Below, piece by piece: positions 19,194 through 28,215 of a stretch of 53,028 nt of DNA. Position 1 is the stretch's first letter, and every line of letters begins with the position of its first letter. The notes under the pieces were generated by a model. The model searched no databases. It saw only the letters and a program-made list of their open reading frames with translations, and had not been told where the DNA came from. The stretch comes from Klenkia sp. PcliD-1-E (GTDB lineage: Bacteria > Actinomycetota > Actinomycetes > Mycobacteriales > Geodermatophilaceae), in assembly GCF_024124375.1 (NCBI RefSeq), contig NZ_JAMXRZ010000009.1, forward strand, positions 1 to 53,028, written 5' to 3'. The translations under genes and the position numbers were made by a program.

Positions 19194-20081
19194 TCAGAGC
19201 CCGAACAGCGCGGTCGCGTTGCGCCACAGCACCGCGCGCAGCCACTCCTCGCCCAGGTCCAGCCGGTGCAGCGCGGCCAGCTGGTGGGCGTAGGGGTAGG
19301 GGATGGAGGGGAAGTCGCTGCCCAGCAGCACCTTGTCCCCGAGCGCGGCCAGCCGCGGCAGCAGCTCCCGCGGGAAGGGCATCAACCGCTCGGTGAAGTC
19401 GGTGGCGAACATCGTGGTGTCCAGCCGGACGCCGTCGTGGGTCTCGGCCAGGGTCAGGAACTCGGCGTACTCGGGCATGCCGAGGTGGGCGATGACCAGC
19501 TGCAGCCGGGGGTGGCGCTGCAGCAGGCCGGCCATCGGCTCGGGCCCGGTGTGCTCCCCGGCCAGCGGACCGGACCCGCAGTGGATGACCACCGGCGTGC
19601 CCGACTCCTCCAGCTGCGCCCAGACCCGCTCCAGCAGCGGGTCGCGGGGGTCGAACGAGCCGACCTGCACGTGCACCTTGAACACCCGGGTGCCGGCATC
19701 GAGCGCCTCGGCGACGTACTGCGCCGCCTCGGGCTCGGGGAAGAACGTGGCCGAGGGGATGACCTGCGGGTGCTGGTCCGCGAACTGCCGTGACCAGTCG
19801 TTCAGCCCGGCGGCCATGCCCGGCCGGTGCGGGTAGTTCAGCGCGGAGAACGCCAGGACGCCGAGCTGCCCCAGCCGGGCCAGCCGCTGCTCGACCGGAC
19901 CGCGGTAGGTGATCGGCCACGGTGCCCCGTAGTGCGTCCGCGCCTGGTCGAAGTAGTCCCAGACCGCGGCCTGCACGCGGTCGGGCATGAAGTGCACGTG
20001 CACGTCGGCCAGCCCGGGCAGGCCCAGCTGCGCCACGTACCGCGGGACGTCGGCGTCGTCGACCGGCGGCTGCACCGTCAT
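19194..20081 (-). CDS. Amidohydrolase family protein (Amidohydro_2 type)
   Basis: 295 residues forming a TIM-barrel metallo-hydrolase. Metal-site residues are visible: HxH in ADVHVHFMPD near the N-terminus, Lys in VFKVHVQ, His in VVIHCGSGP, His in VIAHLGMPEY, and Asp in LLGSDFPSIPY. Relatives include uracil-like hydrolases and ACMSD-type decarboxylases; the substrate cannot be told. The ATG at 20081 is 10 nt after the stop of the quinone reductase gene, so it is the tail of the smpB-quinone reductase operon. Confidence 0.85.
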   Translation of the reverse strand: MTVQPPVDDADVPRYVAQLGLPGLADVHVHFMPDRVQAAVWDYFDQARTHYGAPWPITYRGPVEQRLARLGQLGVLAFSALNYPHRPGMAAGLNDWSRQFADQHPQVIPSATFFPEPEAAQYVAEALDAGTRVFKVHVQVGSFDPRDPLLERVWAQLEESGTPVVIHCGSGPLAGEHTGPEPMAGLLQRHPRLQLVIAHLGMPEYAEFLTLAETHDGVRLDTTMFATDFTERLMPFPRELLPRLAALGDKVLLGSDFPSIPYPYAHQLAALHRLDLGEEWLRAVLWRNATALFGL

Positions 20082-20091
20082 CGGGGGCGGC

Positions 20092-21027
20092 TCATCGCAG
20101 GGTGACGACGACCTTGCCGCGGACGTGGCCGGCGGCGACGAGCTCCTGGGCCTCGGCGGTGCGCTCCAGCGGGAACGCCTTGGCGACCGGGACCCGCAGC
20201 TGGCCGTCGTCGGCCAGGCGGGCCAGCTCCTCCAGGTCGTGCGGGTCGGGCCGGACGAACACGTACCGCCCACCCAGGTCGAGCACCGCGGGGTCGACGA
20301 CGGACGCGATCCGCGCGGGGTCGCGGACCTGGTCCGGGGCGTCGGCCAGGGTGGCGCCGCCGACCAGGTCCAGGACGGCGTCCACCGGCTCGGTCAGCTG
20401 CTGCGAGAGCGGGCCGTCGGCGTAGTCGAACACCTCCGCGCACCCGGCGTCGCGCAGGAACCCGTGGTTCTTCGCGCCGGCGGTGCCGATGACGCGCGCA
20501 CCCAGCGCGACGGCGATCTGCACCGCGTTGAAGCCCACGCCGCCCGAGGCCCGGTGCACCAGCACCCGGTCGCCCTCGCCGACGTCGAGGGCCTCGGTGA
20601 GCGCCTGGTAGGCGGTCAGCCCGGCCAGCGGCAGGGCGCCGGCCTCGGCGAAGGACAGCGACCGGGGCTTGTGCGCCACGCACCGCTGGGGTGCCGCGAC
20701 GTACTCCGCGCAGGTGCCCAGGCCGACGTCGTCCCGGCGCACGTAGCCGAACACCTCGTCGCCGGCGGCCACCGCCGTGACGGCGGGGCCCACCTTCTCC
20801 ACCACGCCCGAGACGTCCCAACCGGGCACGACCGGGAAGTGGTGCGGGAAGGCCTCGGCGAGCCCGCCGGAGCGGATGGCCATGTCGACCGGGTTGACCC
20901 CGGCGGCGTGCACCCGGACCAGCACCGTGTCCGGGCCGACCGGCGGGACCGGCAGGTCCTCGCGCAGCTGCAGGACGTCGACGCCGCCGAAGCGGTCGTA
21001 GGCGATGCCCTTCATCACCTCGGGCAT
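20092..21027 (-). CDS. NADPH:quinone reductase-like MDR oxidoreductase
   Basis: 311 residues, a zinc-free QOR-type reductase: GWDVSGVVEKVG, the Rossmann motif HRASGGVGFNAVQIA near residue 150, and FVRPDPHDLEEL. Likely one-electron or hydride reduction of quinones or enones with NADPH. The ATG at 21027 shares a base with the smpB stop (TGATG), so translation is coupled to smpB; no functional link to tmRNA is implied by that alone. A second in-frame ATG lies four codons later. Confidence 0.88.
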   Translation of the reverse strand: MPEVMKGIAYDRFGGVDVLQLREDLPVPPVGPDTVLVRVHAAGVNPVDMAIRSGGLAEAFPHHFPVVPGWDVSGVVEKVGPAVTAVAAGDEVFGYVRRDDVGLGTCAEYVAAPQRCVAHKPRSLSFAEAGALPLAGLTAYQALTEALDVGEGDRVLVHRASGGVGFNAVQIAVALGARVIGTAGAKNHGFLRDAGCAEVFDYADGPLSQQLTEPVDAVLDLVGGATLADAPDQVRDPARIASVVDPAVLDLGGRYVFVRPDPHDLEELARLADDGQLRVPVAKAFPLERTAEAQELVAAGHVRGKVVVTLR

Positions 21028-21503
21028 CAGCGGCGGCCCTTGACGTAGCGGCCGAAGGCGCGCTCCATCTCCCGGCGGCTGTCGCGCTCGGCGAGGTCCT
21101 GGCGCTTGTCGTAGGTCTTCTTGCCCTTGGCCAGCGCGAGGGTGGCCTTGGCCCGGCCGTCCTTGAAGTACAGGTCCAGCGGGACGAGGGTGAGCCCGCC
21201 CTCCTTGGTCTTGCCGATCAGCTTCTCGATCTCGGCGCGGTGCATGAGCACCTTCCGCTTGCGCCGGGGCGTGTGGTTGGTCCACGTGCCCTCGGTGTAC
21301 TCGGGGATGTGCACGTGGTGCAGCCACACCTCGCCGTCCTCGACCATGGCGAAGCCGTCGACCAGCGAGGCACGACCCTGGCGCAGGCTCTTGACCTCGG
21401 TGCCGGTCAGCACCAGGCCGACCTCGTAGGTGTCGAGGATGGAGTAGTCGTGCCGCGCCTTCTTGTTCTGGGCGATGAACTTCCGCCCCTGTTCGCGTGG
21501 CAT
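21027..21503 (-). CDS. smpB: SsrA-binding protein SmpB
   Basis: 158 residues, the normal length. Signature elements are [30 protein letters not shown] (N-terminal OB-fold; two short halves), [16 protein letters not shown], and the basic C-terminal tail [25 protein letters not shown] that folds in the ribosomal A-site mRNA channel. It binds tmRNA and is required for trans-translation; the partner ssrA gene is in this window. The ATG has no Shine-Dalgarno, but TAACCT sits 7 bases upstream, so a leaderless transcript from its own promoter is likely in addition to read-through from ftsX. Confidence 0.96.
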   Translation of the reverse strand: MPREQGRKFIAQNKKARHDYSILDTYEVGLVLTGTEVKSLRQGRASLVDGFAMVEDGEVWLHHVHIPEYTEGTWTNHTPRRKRKVLMHRAEIEKLIGKTKEGGLTLVPLDLYFKDGRAKATLALAKGKKTYDKRQDLAERDSRREMERAFGRYVKGRR

Positions 21504-21504
21504 G

Positions 21505-21524
21505 GGGCCCAGGTTAGTGGGCCC
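21505..21524 (-). promoter_or_regulatory. smpB promoter -10 box inside a GGGCCCA hairpin
   Basis: The minus-strand box TAACCT (21511-21516) is followed by GGGCCCC and then ATG. The box lies within a perfect dyad, GGGCCCA / TGGGCCC with a 6-base centre, that fills the 39-bp gap between ftsX and smpB. The dyad may act as a weak terminator for ftsX or as a protein site. Confidence 0.5.
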
Positions 21525-21542
21525 CCGCCACCCGGAATGGCG

Positions 21543-22427
21543 CTACAGCCGGACGTAGAGGCGCAGCGTCACGTACGCCGCGATCGCGGCCAGGCCGACG
21601 CCGGCGGCGGCGATGATCGGGCTGATCGTGGCGATGACGCCCCAGTCGACCGGCGGGATGATCCCGGCGCGGATCGGCCCGGCCAGGGTGCGGTCGATGA
21701 ACAGCACCTTGGTCAGCACCAGGCCCACCGTGGCCAGCACCGCGCCCAGGAAGCCGGCCAGCGCCGCCTCGAGGATGAACGGCAGCTGGGTGTACCAGCG
21801 CGAGGCGCCGACCAGCCGCATGATGTTGGTCTCGTTGCGCCGGTTGAAGGCCGCGAGCTGGATCGTGTTGGAGATCAGCAGCAACGCGGCCAGGGCTTGC
21901 ACGACGGCCACCGCGATCGTCGCGTTGCGTGCCCCGTTGAGCAGGCTGAACAGGCGGTCCAGGAAGTCGCCCTCGTCGCGCACCTGGTCCACGCCGTTCT
22001 GCCCGTTGGGGAACTCCGCGGCGATCACCGAGTACCGCTCGGGGTTGACCAGCTCGACCCGGAAGCTCTCCGGCAGCGCGTTCGGGTCGGTGTTCTCGAC
22101 CAGCGCGGGCTGCTGGGAGAACTGCTCGGTGAACCGCTGGTAGGCCTCGGCCTTGGACTCGTAGATGTAGCTCTTGACCTCGGGCGAGGCGTCCAGCTCG
22201 GCGGCGATCGCCTCGCGCTGGGCGTCGGTCACGTCGTCGGCCAGGTAGATCGAGACCTGGACCTTGTCGTAGTAGATCGCCCGCATGTCGCTGATCATGT
22301 TGGCGATGACCAGGCCGGTGCCCATGAGCGCCAGCGAGATGCCGGTCGTCAGGATCATGGCGACCGTCATGGTCAGGTTCCGACGCAGCCCGGTGGCCAC
22401 CTCGGAGAGGACGAAGTTGACGCGCAT
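21543..22427 (-). CDS. ftsX: Cell division protein FtsX
   Basis: 294 residues with the FtsX layout: cytosolic N-terminus, first membrane helix (about 20-42), an extracytoplasmic domain of about 120 residues, and three further helices (about 170-190, 215-240, 262-285). Motifs include RRNLTMTVAMILTTGISLAL and RRNETNIMRLVGAS. With FtsE it forms an ABC-type complex at the divisome that activates peptidoglycan hydrolases (RipC in mycobacteria). The ribosome site AAGGAA lies properly before the ATG. It lies 27 nt downstream of ftsE. Confidence 0.96.
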   Translation of the reverse strand: MRVNFVLSEVATGLRRNLTMTVAMILTTGISLALMGTGLVIANMISDMRAIYYDKVQVSIYLADDVTDAQREAIAAELDASPEVKSYIYESKAEAYQRFTEQFSQQPALVENTDPNALPESFRVELVNPERYSVIAAEFPNGQNGVDQVRDEGDFLDRLFSLLNGARNATIAVAVVQALAALLLISNTIQLAAFNRRNETNIMRLVGASRWYTQLPFILEAALAGFLGAVLATVGLVLTKVLFIDRTLAGPIRAGIIPPVDWGVIATISPIIAAAGVGLAAIAAYVTLRLYVRL

Positions 22428-22454
22428 GGGTTCCTTCGAGAAGTCGGGGGTCGG

Positions 22455-23144
22455 TCAGCGACCGACGCCGTAGACGCCGCGGGACTGGTCGCGCGACACC
22501 TGGCCGTCGTTGAGCTCGATCACGCGGCGGCGCATCGAGTCCACGATGTGGTAGTCGTGCGTGGCCATCACCACGGTCGTGCCGGTGCGGTTGATGCGCT
22601 CGAGCAGCAGCATGATGCCCTGGCTGGTCTCGGGGTCCAGGTTGCCGGTGGGCTCGTCGGCCAGCAGCACCAGGGGGCGGTTGACGAACGCGCGGGCGAT
22701 GGCCACGCGCTGCTGCTCACCACCGGAGAGCTCGTTGGGCAGCCGCTCGGCCTTGCCCTCCAGGCCCACCATCTCCAGCACCTCGGGGACGACCCGCCGG
22801 ATGGTGCGCTGCGGCTTGTTGATGACCTCCAGCGCGAAGGCGACGTTCTCGGCGACGGTGCGGTTGCGCAGCAGCCGGAAGTCCTGGAAGACGCAGCCCA
22901 TCGTGCGGCGCAGCTTGGGCACCTGCCACTTGCTCATGGTGCCCAGGTTCTTGTCGTTGACCTTGATGGTGCCCTTGGTCGGGTTGTCCTCCTTCAGCAG
23001 CAGCCGGAGGAAGGTGGACTTGCCCGAACCGGACGAGCCGATGAGGAAGACGAACTCGCCCTTGTCGATCTCCATGGAGACGTCGTCCAGGGCGGGCCGG
23101 GGGGACGTCGGGTAGACCTTGGTGACGTGTTGCAGTTCGATCAC
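22455..23144 (-). CDS. ftsE: Cell division ATP-binding protein FtsE
   Basis: 229 residues. Complete ABC ATPase motifs: GSSGSGKST (Walker A, about 35-43), [14 protein letters not shown] (signature, about 138), [13 protein letters not shown] (Walker B) and ATHDYHIV (switch His). CVFQDFRLL is the typical FtsE Q-loop. It is cytosolic and partners FtsX. The GTG start has no Shine-Dalgarno; TACGGT lies 8 bases upstream, suggesting a leaderless promoter. The order prfB-ftsE-ftsX-smpB is conserved in actinobacteria. Confidence 0.97.
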   Translation of the reverse strand: MIELQHVTKVYPTSPRPALDDVSMEIDKGEFVFLIGSSGSGKSTFLRLLLKEDNPTKGTIKVNDKNLGTMSKWQVPKLRRTMGCVFQDFRLLRNRTVAENVAFALEVINKPQRTIRRVVPEVLEMVGLEGKAERLPNELSGGEQQRVAIARAFVNRPLVLLADEPTGNLDPETSQGIMLLLERINRTGTTVVMATHDYHIVDSMRRRVIELNDGQVSRDQSRGVYGVGR

Positions 23145-23152
23145 GGGAGATG

Positions 23153-23158
23153 ACCGTA
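23153..23158 (-). promoter_or_regulatory. Possible -10 box of leaderless ftsE transcript
   Basis: TACGGT on the minus strand, 8 bases before the ftsE GTG, in the 52-bp gap after prfB. No ribosome site is present, which favours a leaderless start here. Confidence 0.5.
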
Positions 23159-23196
23159 CCCGCCGAACCTGGTCATCCTGGTCGGCTCGCCGAGTC

Positions 23197-24312
23197 TCAC
23201 ACCGCCTCGGCGGTGGCCTCCTGCTCCTTGCGCCACCGGATCCCGGCCTCGATGAAGGCGTCGAGGTCGCCGTCCAGGACGTTGGACGGGTTGCCGCTCT
23301 CGGTCTCGGTCCGCAGGTCCTTGACCATCTGGTAGGGGTGCAGGACGTAGGAGCGCATCTGGTTGCCCCAGCTGCTGCCCTCGCCCTTCAGCGCGTCCAG
23401 CTCGGCCTTCTGCTCGGCCTGGCGGACCACCAGCAGCCGGGCCTGCAGCACCCGCAGCGCGGCGGCGCGGTTCTGGATCTGGGACTTCTCGTTCTGGCAG
23501 GACACCACGATGCCGGTGGGGATGTGGGTCAGCCGGACGGCGGAGTCGGTGGTGTTCACCGACTGCCCACCGGGCCCCGAGGAGCGGAAGACGTCGACCC
23601 GGATCTCGTTCTCGGGGATGTCGACGTGGTCGGTCTGCTCGACCACCGGCAGCACCTCGACGCCGGCGAAGGAGGTCTGCCGCCGTCCCTGGTTGTCGAA
23701 GGGCGAGATGCGCACCAGGCGGTGGGTGCCCTGCTCGACCGACAGCGTGCCGTAGGCGTAGGGCTGCTTGACGGCGAAGGTGGCCGACTTGATGCCGGCC
23801 TCCTCGGCGTAGGAGGTGTCGTAGACCTCGGTCGGGTAGCCCTTGCGCTCGGCCCAGCGCAGGTACATGCGCAGCAGCATCTCGGCGAAGTCGGCGGCGT
23901 CGACGCCCCCGGCCTCCGAGCGGATGGTCACCAGCGCCTCGCGGCTGTCGTACTCGCCGCTCAGCAGGGTGCGGACCTCGAGCTCCTCGATGGACTTCTG
24001 CAGGCTCTCGACCTCGCGCTCGGCCTCGGCGCGGGTGGCCTCGTCGTCCTCCTCGGCGGCCATCTCCCACAGGACGGCGGCGTCGTCGATGCGGCTGCGC
24101 AGCTCCTCGACGCGGCGCAGGTCACCCTGCAGGTAGGACAGCCGGGAGGTGATCTTCTGCGCGGCCTCGACGTCGTCCCACAGGTCGGGGGCCCCGGCCT
24201 GCTGCTCGAGGTCGCGGATCTCGTCGCGCAGGTCGTCGAGCTTCATCACGGTCTCGATCGAGGCCAGGGTGCCGTTGAGGTCGTCCAGGCGGGAGGAGAA
24301 GTCGGCAGCCAC
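23197..24312 (-). CDS. prfB: Peptide chain release factor 2
   Basis: 371 residues. The stop-codon recognition tripeptide SPF ([15 protein letters not shown]) identifies RF2, which reads UGA and UAA, and the GGQ motif ([19 protein letters not shown]) catalyses peptide release. The coding frame is continuous; there is no programmed frameshift as in E. coli prfB, in keeping with other actinobacteria. The GTG at 24312 has no Shine-Dalgarno and has TACCCT 8 bases upstream. It heads the ftsE-ftsX-smpB group. Confidence 0.97.
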   Translation of the reverse strand: MAADFSSRLDDLNGTLASIETVMKLDDLRDEIRDLEQQAGAPDLWDDVEAAQKITSRLSYLQGDLRRVEELRSRIDDAAVLWEMAAEEDDEATRAEAEREVESLQKSIEELEVRTLLSGEYDSREALVTIRSEAGGVDAADFAEMLLRMYLRWAERKGYPTEVYDTSYAEEAGIKSATFAVKQPYAYGTLSVEQGTHRLVRISPFDNQGRRQTSFAGVEVLPVVEQTDHVDIPENEIRVDVFRSSGPGGQSVNTTDSAVRLTHIPTGIVVSCQNEKSQIQNRAAALRVLQARLLVVRQAEQKAELDALKGEGSSWGNQMRSYVLHPYQMVKDLRTETESGNPSNVLDGDLDAFIEAGIRWRKEQEATAEAV

Positions 24313-24320
24313 GAGGGTCG

Positions 24321-24326
24321 AGGGTA
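24321..24326 (-). promoter_or_regulatory. Possible -10 box of leaderless prfB transcript
   Basis: TACCCT on the minus strand followed by 8 bases and GTG, in the 38-bp gap to a divergent small gene; no Shine-Dalgarno is seen. Confidence 0.5.
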
Positions 24327-24350
24327 GTCGCGCCCGGGTACCGGACGCCG

Positions 24351-24650
24351 ATGACGGATCCGCGACGACCCCGTACGCCCGACCGCAGCCGCGAGGACTA
24401 CGCCCGCGGGCTGCCCGGCCACCACGACCCGACCGCCGGCATCGGCGGCGCGGCGCCGGCGCAGAGCGCGCTCACCCTGCGCCTGGTGCTGGCCTGCTTC
24501 GGGCTGGTGACCTGCACCGCCGGCGGGGTGGCAGCCCTGGTCCTGGGGGTGCCGGTGGCCTTCGCGGTCGTGCTGTTCGTGCTGGCCGCCGTCGCGCTGG
24601 TCGACGTCGGCGTGGTGGCCCGCCGCAAGGCGCGCGGCGAACCCGGCTGA
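24351..24650 (+). CDS. Small two-helix membrane protein (DUF6343-like)
   Basis: 99 residues. A polar N-terminus ([20 protein letters not shown]) is followed by two hydrophobic helices at about 42-62 and 66-88 and a basic tail RRKARGEPG. It resembles the small actinobacterial DUF6343 family; function unknown. The ATG lies 38 bp from the divergent prfB start, with no clear ribosome site. It ends 7 nt before the convergent ABC transporter stop. Confidence 0.65.
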   Translation: MTDPRRPRTPDRSREDYARGLPGHHDPTAGIGGAAPAQSALTLRLVLACFGLVTCTAGGVAALVLGVPVAFAVVLFVLAAVALVDVGVVARRKARGEPG

Positions 24651-24656
24651 GCCGCC

Positions 24657-27600
24657 TCACCCGGCCAGGTGACCCCACTCCGGCGCGAGCTCGGACCAGC
24701 GGCCGGTCGCAGCGACCCGGCCGCCGTCGAGGACGACGACCCGGTCGGCCAGGGCCAGCGCGGCCCGCTTGGAGCTCGCGCCGACCACCGTCGCGCCCCG
24801 CTCGCGCAGCGCACCCCACAGCTCGAGCTCGGTGCGGGCGTCGAGGGCGGAGGAGACGTCGTCGGCCAGCACCAGCTCGGCGCCGGTGGCCAGCGCGCGG
24901 GCCAGCGCCAGCCGCTGCACCTGCCCGCCGGACAGCCGGACGCCGCGGTGACCCACCAGGGCACCCACTCCCCCGGCGTCGGCGACGTCGCGCTCCAGCC
25001 GGGCGTCGGCCAGCGCGCCGCCGATCTCGCGGGCGTGGCCGAGGGCGACGTTGTCGGTGATCGTCCCGGACAGCACCCTCGGCACCTGGGCGACGTGGGC
25101 GACCTGGCCCGGCCGCAGGAACAGCTGCGGGTCGCCGACCTCGGTGCCGTTCCAGCGGATGGCGCCCTCGTGGTCGACCAGCCCGGCCAGCGCGGCCAGC
25201 AGGCTGGACTTGCCCGACCCCACCCGGCCCACCAGCAGGGTCAGCGAACCGGCCGGCACGTCCAGGTCGACGCCGGCCACGCCGACGGTGCCGTCGTCGT
25301 GCACGGCGGTGACGTCGGAGAGCTCCAGGCGGCGCAGCGGCACCCGGTCGGCGTCCGGCGGCGGGGGCGCGACGCCGGTGACCAGGTCGACGTCGGGCGG
25401 CAGGCCGACCAGGTCGTCGCGGCCGGCCAGGGCGGTGGCCTCGCGCAGCCACGCACCGGCGATCGGCCGCTCGACCACGACCAGCCCGGCGGTGATGCCG
25501 TACCAGGCGGCGCCGGAGACCGCCGTGCTCACGGTCAGCGCGGTCGCCAGGCCCCAGACGTCGAGCAGGTACAGCCCCCACGCGGCCACGATGCCGACCT
25601 GCACCAGGACGACGGCAGTGCCCTCGAGCAGCGTGCGGATCCGGGTCTCCCGCACCGTGGCCTGCACCCGGCGGGCGTCGACGGCCTCGAGGTGCCGCTG
25701 CACCGGGCCGGTGGCCGCGGCCAGCTTCACCGTGCGCACGGCCTCCAGCGCCGAGGCCAGCGCCCGGCCGAACGCGGCCCGCCGGTCCCCGGCCAACCGT
25801 CCGGCCCGGCCGGCGGCCGGCGCGCCGAGGAAGGCCACGAGCACCGACCCGACGATGACGCCGCCGGTGATGGCGCCGGCCAGCGGCTGCCCGGTGACGA
25901 CGACGGTCAGCACGGTGACCGCGGCGCCGATGCCGACGTCGACCCACCGGTCGGCCCAGTTCATCAGCCGGTCGGAGTCCAGGGCCCGCGCCGTGACCTC
26001 CCCGGCCGGGGTGCGGGCCAGCCGGCGCTGCTCGGTCTGCCCGCGCAGCACGGCCAGCCGCAGCCGCAGGGTCACCGCCGTCCACCACACCGGGTACACC
26101 AGGAACGCCCAGGCGACGAAGACCGTCGAGGCCAGCAGCGAGACCGCCAGCAGCACCGACTCCGTCGTGGGGTCCTCACCGGCCTGCAGCCCGGCGACGA
26201 GGTCCCCCCACAGGGCGCCGGTGAGCACGCCGTAGGTGCCGCACAGCGACGCGGCCAGGAAGGTGAGGGTGCCCAGCACGCCCCAGCGGGGGTGGGCGAG
26301 CAGTACCCGGGCGATGGTCGGGCCGAGCCGCACCCGGGGTGCCGGCGGCGCCGGGCGGGGGTCGCGGCGGTCGGTGCCGGCGACCAGGCCGACGTGCTGC
26401 ACGGGCGTGGCGGGTGCGGGCGGTGCGTCCACGGCACCGGCGCTGCCGGCGGCCACCAGCAGGTCGCGGAACGGGCCGATCGTGGCGGCGAGGTCGGCGC
26501 GCGGACCCTGCTGCACGACCCGGCCGCCGTCGAGGACGGCGACCGTGTCGCACCAGCGCGTGGTGCCCAGCCGGTGGGCGACGACGACGCCGGTGCGCCC
26601 GGCCAGCAGCCGGCGGGCGGCCCGGGTGACCAGGTCCTCGGTGGTCGGGTCCATCCGCGCGGTGGCCTCGTCGAGGACGACCACCCGCACGTCGCGGACC
26701 AGCAGCCGGGCGAAGGCGACCAGCTGCTCCTGGCCGGCGGACAGGGTGACCCCGCGCGGGCCCAGCACGGTGTCCAGGCCATGGGGCAGGGAGGCCACCC
26801 AGCCGTCGATGCCGAGCTCGGCGACCGCGCGCTCGACGTCGGCGCGGGGCACGTCGGCGAACAGGGTGATGTTCTCGGCGAGGGTCGCGGCCAGCAGCTC
26901 GGTGCGCTGGGTGACCACGCCGACGCCGGCCCGCAGCTGCTCCAGGTCCAGGCCGGTGACGTCGGCCCCGCCGACGTGCACGGTCCCCGGCGGCGGGTCG
27001 ACGGCCCGGGAGAGCAGCTTGGCGAGCGTGGACTTGCCGGCGCCGCTGCGGCCGACCAGCGCGCAGCTGGTGCCGACCGGGACCGACCAGTGCTCGACCT
27101 GCAGGGAGAAGGGCTCCCGGTGGCCCTCGGTGCGGTAGGAGAAGTCGAGGCCGCGCACCTCGATGGCCGCGCCGGTGAGCGGCGCCCCGCCCGGCGGCTC
27201 GGGCTCGGCGGACATCAGGGTGCGGATGCGGGTGAGCGCGCCGATGCCCTCGTGCATCTCGGGCAGGTGGTGGTTCACCTCGTCCAGCCGGCCGACGAAC
27301 GTGGTGACCAGCAGCCACAGGGTGACCAGGGTGGCCACGTCGAGCGCGCCCCGGCCGACCAGCGCGATCGCGGCCAGGGCGAGGGCGGCGAGCATGCCGT
27401 GCAGCACGAGGCCGCTGCGCAGCGCGACCCGGGCCCCGATCCGGGAGGTGCGGGCGTTGCGCCGCACGATCTCGGCCGACCGGGTGGCGAACTGGGCGAG
27501 CACGTGCGGCTGCCCGAGCGAGGTGCGGACGTCGTCGCGGCCGGCCACCGCCTCCTCCAGCTGCGCGGCGCCGTCGGACCAGGCCTCCTCCTCGACGGTC

Positions 27601-28124
27601 TTGGACGCGGCCAACCGCGGGGTGAGCCGTCGGACGGCGGCCAGCACCACCACCGCGGCGACGGGGAAGGCGACCCAGGCCGGCCACCAGACCAGGCCGG
27701 CGGCGACCCACGCGAGCCCGGAGCGGAGCACCGCGCGGCCCATCGCCCAGCCGGTGATCCGCAGCAGCGTCGCCAGCTGCCGGGTGTCGTCGTCGACCCG
27801 GTCGATCAGCTCGCCGACGCCCTGTCCCTCCAGCGTGGTGAGCGGCTGGTGCAGGGCGGCGTCGAGCAGGTCGGCGCGCAGCACGCCCTCGGCGCGGCCG
27901 ACGGCGGTGGCGAACAGCGTGCGGCCGACCACCTCGGCCAGCGCGGACCCGACCAGCAGGACGGCGAGGACCGCGAGCAGCCGCCCGGTCGGGCCGTCGG
28001 CGATGCGTCCGGCAGCAACGGTGCCGAGGGTCTCGGCGACCGCGGCGAGGACGGCGAGGACGACGGCGACGGTGCACCCGGGCCCGGCCAGCCGCCGCCA
28101 GCCCAGCGGTGCGTGCTCCCGCAC
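24657..28124 (-). CDS. Single-chain ABC exporter, two TMD-NBD halves, one degenerate ATP site
   Basis: 1155 residues: TMD1 (about 15-300), NBD1 (about 325-550), TMD2 (about 600-880), NBD2 (about 905-1150). NBD1 has Walker A GRSGAGKST, Walker B VVVLDEATARMD with catalytic Glu, and switch His in VVAHRLG, but its signature is LSAGQEQ. NBD2 has Walker A GRVGSGKSS and a proper LSGGQVQR, but Asp replaces the catalytic Glu (LVLADDVSSALD) and Ser replaces the switch His (GASSKRA). This yields one consensus and one degenerate composite ATP site, as in heterodimeric exporters. GTG start with GGGAGG seven bases upstream. Transported substrate unknown. Confidence 0.9.
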   Translation of the reverse strand: MREHAPLGWRRLAGPGCTVAVVLAVLAAVAETLGTVAAGRIADGPTGRLLAVLAVLLVGSALAEVVGRTLFATAVGRAEGVLRADLLDAALHQPLTTLEGQGVGELIDRVDDDTRQLATLLRITGWAMGRAVLRSGLAWVAAGLVWWPAWVAFPVAAVVVLAAVRRLTPRLAASKTVEEEAWSDGAAQLEEAVAGRDDVRTSLGQPHVLAQFATRSAEIVRRNARTSRIGARVALRSGLVLHGMLAALALAAIALVGRGALDVATLVTLWLLVTTFVGRLDEVNHHLPEMHEGIGALTRIRTLMSAEPEPPGGAPLTGAAIEVRGLDFSYRTEGHREPFSLQVEHWSVPVGTSCALVGRSGAGKSTLAKLLSRAVDPPPGTVHVGGADVTGLDLEQLRAGVGVVTQRTELLAATLAENITLFADVPRADVERAVAELGIDGWVASLPHGLDTVLGPRGVTLSAGQEQLVAFARLLVRDVRVVVLDEATARMDPTTEDLVTRAARRLLAGRTGVVVAHRLGTTRWCDTVAVLDGGRVVQQGPRADLAATIGPFRDLLVAAGSAGAVDAPPAPATPVQHVGLVAGTDRRDPRPAPPAPRVRLGPTIARVLLAHPRWGVLGTLTFLAASLCGTYGVLTGALWGDLVAGLQAGEDPTTESVLLAVSLLASTVFVAWAFLVYPVWWTAVTLRLRLAVLRGQTEQRRLARTPAGEVTARALDSDRLMNWADRWVDVGIGAAVTVLTVVVTGQPLAGAITGGVIVGSVLVAFLGAPAAGRAGRLAGDRRAAFGRALASALEAVRTVKLAAATGPVQRHLEAVDARRVQATVRETRIRTLLEGTAVVLVQVGIVAAWGLYLLDVWGLATALTVSTAVSGAAWYGITAGLVVVERPIAGAWLREATALAGRDDLVGLPPDVDLVTGVAPPPPDADRVPLRRLELSDVTAVHDDGTVGVAGVDLDVPAGSLTLLVGRVGSGKSSLLAALAGLVDHEGAIRWNGTEVGDPQLFLRPGQVAHVAQVPRVLSGTITDNVALGHAREIGGALADARLERDVADAGGVGALVGHRGVRLSGGQVQRLALARALATGAELVLADDVSSALDARTELELWGALRERGATVVGASSKRAALALADRVVVLDGGRVAATGRWSELAPEWGHLAG

Positions 28125-28188
28125 CGTGCCACCTCCCCCGTCGTCCGACCGTCGCCGACCGCACGGTACGGACGACGTCCGACACTCC

Positions 28189-28210
28189 GCGCCTGGTTTT
28201 CCGCAGGCGC
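28189..28210 (-). terminator. Terminator hairpin after GGDEF-EAL gene
   Basis: Perfect 7-bp arms GCGCCTG / CAGGCGC with an 8-base A/T-containing loop begin 5 nt after the GGDEF-EAL stop on the minus strand. There is no long U-tract, as is usual in actinobacteria. Confidence 0.6.
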
Positions 28211-28215
28211 CGGGG

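Noticed and set aside
23197-24312. Programmed frameshift in prfB
   Set aside because: The coding frame is continuous with no internal in-frame UGA and no SD-like CUU slip site.
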